DNA from: SP5GCR1 sp965199685
GTDB lineage: Bacteria; Pseudomonadota; Gammaproteobacteria; Poriferisulfidales; Oxydemutatoraceae
Direction: 5' to 3'
Length of the DNA stretch: 64,000 nt
Assembly: GCA_965199685.1 (NCBI GenBank)
Contig: OZ241323.1
Coordinates: forward strand, 930,001-994,000
Both the position numbers and the translations under genes were made by a program. Below the pieces are notes generated by a model. That model was not told the DNA's origin and ran no database searches. It worked only from the letters and a program-made list of their open reading frames with translations. Below, one piece after another: positions 59,831 to 64,000 of this stretch. Every line of letters starts with the position of its first letter. Positions within the stretch are counted from its first letter, which is position 1.

Positions 59831-61000
59831 TCACCTTGCATTTTCGGCTTTCATGCTGAATGCGCATAAAAACCAGACGAACAGCATCAATGCCGATGGA
59901 ATTATTATACTTGCCTCCTGCCAGCCTAGTAAAAATCCGCCGCTACTTGCACCGACAAAAATCCCTAAAAACTGAGCGGTAGAGAAAACTCCCATGCAAC
60001 TGCCTCTAGCCGATGGATGGCATTTACGACTCAACAAAGCGGGTAAATTAGCCTCTAGATAGTTGAATGCGGTAAAAAATAATAGCACAAAGATGAACAA
60101 TGTAGCACCGCTACTGCTCAAATACCAGCATAACTGACTCAGCATAAGCAAGAAAATAGCACCAAGAAAAACTTCTCTGACACGCTTGTTTTTTTCTCCC
60201 CACCCCAATGCTGGCCACATCAATGACACCGAACCAAGTAATATCAGCAGATAAAAAATCCAATGCTCGGCACTTGCTAAATCGAGGCGATTGATAATCG
60301 CCTGCGGTAGGATTACAAAGTTTGTTGCCATCGCCGCATGCAATGCGAACACACCAAAGTAAAGACGCAATAACTCCTTATCACGCAGCGCATCTTTGAT
60401 ACGATTACCCTGCCACTGCTCGGCAATGGAAGTTTTACCCTGATCGGGAACCTTCGGTACGCCGTATATGACGATGAGTATCGCAAGCGGTGCGAGTAAA
60501 GCCGATAACCAAAATATGCCCGACAATGCGATATACGAATGTAACACAGGTGCGCTTACCAATGCCAATGCAAAAGCAAACACGATACCACCACCAATCA
60601 ATGCATTAATCTTGGATCGCTGCTCTTCACGAGTCAAATCGGCAGCCAGTGCCATCAGAGTAGATGCGACCGCACCGGCACCTTGCAATGCTCGACCTAA
60701 AATGACTCCGTATATTGTCTCGGCAGATGCGGCAATAAGGCTCCCTATGCAAAATAATAAAAACCCGGCTATAATAACCGTCTTACGACCCACGCGATCA
60801 GACAGCAAGCCCATAGGAATCTGCAGACACGCTTGGGTCAAACCGTAAATCCCTAAAGCGATCCCAACTAAGGAAGATGTTGCGAACTTAAACTCATGGC
60901 TGTGTAATGCAAACACCGGTAAAATTAGAAATAAACCGAACATACGAAGCGCGTAAATACTACTCAGACTTAGCGCAGTACGCTGTTCAATCTTGTTCAT
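59831..61000 (-). CDS. MFS transporter (YajR-like drug/proton antiporter family)
   Basis: 389 residues, twelve membrane helices. The loop 2-3 MFS motif appears as GLLSDRVGRKTVI (motif A) and the TM4-5 region has LGRALQGAGAVASTLMALAADLTREEQRSK. It ends without the extra C-terminal domain of YajR. The substrate is unknown; genes in this position between uvrA and ssb are annotated as drug-efflux-like in many gammaproteobacteria. Divergent from uvrA with 64 bp between the starts. ssb follows 48 nt downstream. Confidence 0.88.
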   Translation of the reverse strand: MNKIEQRTALSLSSIYALRMFGLFLILPVFALHSHEFKFATSSLVGIALGIYGLTQACLQIPMGLLSDRVGRKTVIIAGFLLFCIGSLIAASAETIYGVILGRALQGAGAVASTLMALAADLTREEQRSKINALIGGGIVFAFALALVSAPVLHSYIALSGIFWLSALLAPLAILIVIYGVPKVPDQGKTSIAEQWQGNRIKDALRDKELLRLYFGVFALHAAMATNFVILPQAIINRLDLASAEHWIFYLLILLGSVSLMWPALGWGEKNKRVREVFLGAIFLLMLSQLCWYLSSSGATLFIFVLLFFTAFNYLEANLPALLSRKCHPSARGSCMGVFSTAQFLGIFVGASSGGFLLGWQEASIIIPSALMLFVWFLCAFSMKAENAR

Positions 61001-61064
61001 GTCTCGTTGTTTAATTTCTTATTTGTCGTAAGTGGGTTAAGCAATAACAGAGTATTATAATATA

Positions 61065-63884
61065 ATGCCTAAGAACACAATTCACATCAAAGGTGCCCGA
61101 ACCCATAACCTAAAGAACATAGATATAGAAATCCCCAGAAACAAGCTTGTCGTCATTACTGGGCTTTCTGGTTCCGGTAAATCCTCCCTAGCTTTTGACA
61201 CGATTTTTGCCGAAGGTCAAAGACGCTATGTGGAATCACTCTCCGCCTATGCAAGACAATTTCTAACGCGTATGGAAAAACCTGATGTCGATCAAATAGA
61301 AGGATTGTCTCCGGCTATTTCCATCGATCAAAAAAGTACCTCGCATAATCCACGTTCTACGGTCGGTACAGTGACCGAAATACACGATTACTTGCGGCTG
61401 CTCTATGCGCGTATCGGCACACCCCACTGCCCTGAACATCATGTGCCTCTGACAAGCGAAACCGTGAGCCAAATGGTTGATCGTATTATGACCCTTACTG
61501 AGGACACTCCGTTGCTAATCCTAGCCCCTATCGTGCGCGAACGCAAAGGCGAATACAGCAAATTATTCAATGACCTTAAGTTGCAAGGGTTTTTGAGAGT
61601 ACGCATCAACGGCACGATATACGAAATAGGTGAGCAACCCAAATTGGCATTGCACAAAAAACACACCATAGAGGTCGTAGTAGATCGATTGAAGGTTAGA
61701 GAGAATGCCGAGCAGCGTATTGCCGAGTCATTGGAAGTCGCATTGACTATGGCAAACGACCTTGCCATTGCCTTGCCGTTAAACGATCCAGAAAAACAAA
61801 TGCTTTTCTCGGCAAGTTTTTCTTGTCCGCACTGTGGTTATACATTAAGCGAACTGGAGCCTCGCCTATTCTCGTTCAATAATCCGGTCGGAGCGTGTCC
61901 CGAATGTGATGGCTTGGGGGTCATTCAATACTTTGATGAAGACAAAATCGTCAATCCCGAACTGAGCTTACTGGGTGGCGCAATACGCGGTTGGGATCAC
62001 CGCAACGAGCATTATGCCGATACGATCAAATCACTTGCTCAGCATTACGGTTTTGATGCTGAACAGAAATTTTCCTCACTCAAACATTCGTTGAGAGAGG
62101 TGATACTTTATGGCGACAAGAAGCAAAAGATAGAGTTTCGTTATCGTAACAGTGCCGGTAAATATACTACCTACCGCCATGCTTTTAAGGGCATTATTAC
62201 TGGTATGGCAGAACGCTACGAGCAGACAACTTCCGAGCAAGTCAAAGACAAACTACGCAGCTTCTTATCGCTACAAAATTGTCATGTATGTGACGGCGAA
62301 CGGCTCAATTTGGCAGCACGCAATGTGTATATCGCAAAAACACGGCTACCTGAGATTTCAGCAATGACCACAACTGAGGTACTAGAATTTTTCAAGGATT
62401 TGAAACTCAGCCAGAAGCAAGCCAAAATTGCCGATAAAATCCTAGCTGAAATACGCCATCGTCTGAAATTTTTGGTCAATGTGGGGCTTGATTATTTGTC
62501 GCTTAGCCGCAGTGCCGAGACACTATCGGGCGGAGAAGCGCAACGCATACGTCTTGCCAGCCAAGTCGGTTCACAGCTGGTTGGTGTGATGTATATTTTG
62601 GATGAACCCTCTATAGGTCTACACCAACGAGACAATAAAAGGCTACTCAATACGCTAAGCGAACTACGCGATTTGGGTAATAGCGTACTCGTCGTAGAAC
62701 ACGACAAAGACGCAATCAAGTCGGCAGACTATATTTTGGATATAGGGCCTGGTGCCGGTGAACACGGCGGTACTGTGGTCGCTTGCGGTAAGCCCAGTCA
62801 AATAGCCAAAAACTCAAATTCGCTCACTGGGCAATATCTTTCCGGCAAACGCGTAATTGCAATCCCCAAACGCACAACGATGCAACCCAAACGTGTGTTG
62901 AAAATCAGAAAAGCACACGGCAATAATCTCAAAAACATCAATGTTGATATCCCCTTAGGCTTGATGACTTGTATTACTGGTGTGTCTGGTTCTGGAAAAT
63001 CTACTCTAATCAACGAAACCCTATACAAGCATATTGCCAATAAGCTACACCGCAGCAATCTGCATCCGGCACCATGTAATGGAGTCTTCGGCTTAGAACA
63101 GGTTGATAAAATCATCAACATAGATCAAAGCCCTATAGGTCGCACCCCACGTTCCAATCCAGCAACTTATACTGGTCTGTTCACACCAGTGCGAGAATTG
63201 TTTGCAAAAACCCCTGAATCCCGCGCCCGAGGCTACCTACCCGGACGCTTTAGCTTTAATGTTAAAGGAGGACGCTGCGAAGCCTGTCAAGGCGACGGTG
63301 TCGTCAAAGTAGAAATGCACTTTCTGCCCGATATCTATGTGCGTTGCGATGTGTGCAAAGGATTACGCTATAACCGAGAGACATTGGATATTCGTTACAA
63401 AGAAAAGAATATCTATGAAATATTGGAGATGACTGTAGAAGAAGCAATCGTCTTTTTCCATGCCATTCCAGTGGTTCGCAATAAACTGCAGACCTTGATG
63501 GATGTGGGTTTGTCTTATGTCAAACTCGGACAGAACTCTACGACGTTATCGGGCGGGGAAGCACAGCGTATTAAACTATCGCGTGAACTTGCCAAGCGAA
63601 GTACAGGAAAAACCGTATATTTATTGGATGAGCCTACCACTGGATTACATTTTCACGATATAGAGCAACTGCTGAAAGTCCTCTATCGCTTACGCGACGA
63701 GGGCAACACGATTATTGTCATAGAACATAATCTAGATGTTATCAAAACCGCCGATTGGATCATAGATTTAGGACCCGAAGGTGGCGATAAAGGCGGACAA
63801 GTCATTGCAACCGGCAGCCCTGAGACGGTTGCAGCCAACCCCGATTCATGGACTGGCCGCTACCTCAAACCCTACTTGTCCTAA
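61065..63884 (+). CDS. uvrA: Excinuclease ABC subunit A
   Basis: 939 residues, full length. It finds DNA lesions in nucleotide-excision repair together with UvrB. Two ABC ATPase halves: Walker A GLSGSGKSS (residues 33-41) and GVSGSGKST (about residue 643); two LSGGEAQRI signatures; zinc fingers CPHCGY...CPECDG and CEACQGDG...CDVCKG. TATAAT at 61056-61061 lies only 4 nt before the ATG and no Shine-Dalgarno site is visible, so the real promoter is either further up, or the message is leaderless (unclear). No LexA box was recognised in the 64-bp gap. Confidence 0.96.
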   Translation: MPKNTIHIKGARTHNLKNIDIEIPRNKLVVITGLSGSGKSSLAFDTIFAEGQRRYVESLSAYARQFLTRMEKPDVDQIEGLSPAISIDQKSTSHNPRSTVGTVTEIHDYLRLLYARIGTPHCPEHHVPLTSETVSQMVDRIMTLTEDTPLLILAPIVRERKGEYSKLFNDLKLQGFLRVRINGTIYEIGEQPKLALHKKHTIEVVVDRLKVRENAEQRIAESLEVALTMANDLAIALPLNDPEKQMLFSASFSCPHCGYTLSELEPRLFSFNNPVGACPECDGLGVIQYFDEDKIVNPELSLLGGAIRGWDHRNEHYADTIKSLAQHYGFDAEQKFSSLKHSLREVILYGDKKQKIEFRYRNSAGKYTTYRHAFKGIITGMAERYEQTTSEQVKDKLRSFLSLQNCHVCDGERLNLAARNVYIAKTRLPEISAMTTTEVLEFFKDLKLSQKQAKIADKILAEIRHRLKFLVNVGLDYLSLSRSAETLSGGEAQRIRLASQVGSQLVGVMYILDEPSIGLHQRDNKRLLNTLSELRDLGNSVLVVEHDKDAIKSADYILDIGPGAGEHGGTVVACGKPSQIAKNSNSLTGQYLSGKRVIAIPKRTTMQPKRVLKIRKAHGNNLKNINVDIPLGLMTCITGVSGSGKSTLINETLYKHIANKLHRSNLHPAPCNGVFGLEQVDKIINIDQSPIGRTPRSNPATYTGLFTPVRELFAKTPESRARGYLPGRFSFNVKGGRCEACQGDGVVKVEMHFLPDIYVRCDVCKGLRYNRETLDIRYKEKNIYEILEMTVEEAIVFFHAIPVVRNKLQTLMDVGLSYVKLGQNSTTLSGGEAQRIKLSRELAKRSTGKTVYLLDEPTTGLHFHDIEQLLKVLYRLRDEGNTIIVIEHNLDVIKTADWIIDLGPEGGDKGGQVIATGSPETVAANPDSWTGRYLKPYLS

Positions 63885-63956
63885 AACATTTTATATAATG
63901 CTGGCATCGCACAACTTTTATGATATTATGCAATATGAATTATATGTTATTAGATT

Positions 63957-63987
63957 GGAGAGGATTGATAAAATCCTCCCCTTTCTT
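63957..63987 (+). terminator. Probable intrinsic terminator of uvrA
   Basis: GGAGAGGATT (63957-63966), loop GATAA, AATCCTCCCC (63972-63981) with one mismatch, then TTTCTT. It lies 73 nt after the uvrA stop. Nothing else is recognised in 63885-64000. Confidence 0.55.
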
Positions 63988-64000
63988 ATGCCGACACCCT

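Overview
The window looks like a chromosome segment of a gammaproteobacterium. It carries familiar gammaproteobacterial blocks: ypjD-yfjD, xseB-ispA-dxs, miaB-ybeZ-ybeY-corC-lnt, leuS-lptE, and uvrA / MFS / ssb. By eye the base composition leans towards AT. The species cannot be named from the sequence. Surface-polysaccharide genes woven into housekeeping operons, two giant repeat proteins and scattered small mobile elements suggest a host- or surface-associated lifestyle (inference).

Region 1 (2-32505) is an accessory 'giant surface protein' region. A gene cut by the left window edge encodes at least 7458 residues: Ig-like/REJ-like modules, Asp-rich calcium-type loops, two GLUG-repeat blocks, then about 49 cadherin-like beta-sandwich domains arranged as large in-frame super-repeats. 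A second giant gene (25636-32505) encodes a secreted trypsin-like serine protease joined to about 17 cadherin-like repeats. The two proteins end in nearly the same last ten residues (R-[VI]-KVFLE-x-x-[LM]-Q-stop). Between them lie an orphan beta-class DNA methyltransferase, a small coiled-coil membrane protein, a stand-alone PBECR2-type nuclease-like protein, an IS3 transposase scar and a CsgG-family lipoprotein. The giants plus the CsgG-like lipoprotein are the best candidate here for an undescribed surface system.

Region 2 (32767-42745): a small Cys-rich secreted protein; then a plus-strand run ypjD (cytochrome c assembly-like), yfjD (CNNM/CorB-like), an RND/MMPL exporter and fdhD; then xseB-ispA-dxs for exonuclease VII and isoprenoid synthesis; then galU on the opposite strand.

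Region 3 (42815-61000): a GTG-start fucosyltransferase-like gene, then a long minus-strand run. In transcription order it is MFS transporter, ssb, [repeat element], glycosyltransferase, galE, WecA/WbpL-like lipid-linked sugar transferase, CapD/WbpM-like dehydratase, miaB, ybeZ, ybeY, corC, [repeat element], lnt, manC, leuS, lptE. galU, galE, manC, the CapD-like enzyme, the GT-4 transferases and the FucT-like protein together would supply nucleotide sugars and build a surface glycan; lnt and lptE serve outer-membrane biogenesis. The two repeat elements (about 185 bp, inverted-repeat ends) are homologous MITE-like copies, and one is preceded by a 58-bp tandem duplication.

Region 4 (61065-64000): uvrA on the plus strand, ending in a probable intrinsic terminator.
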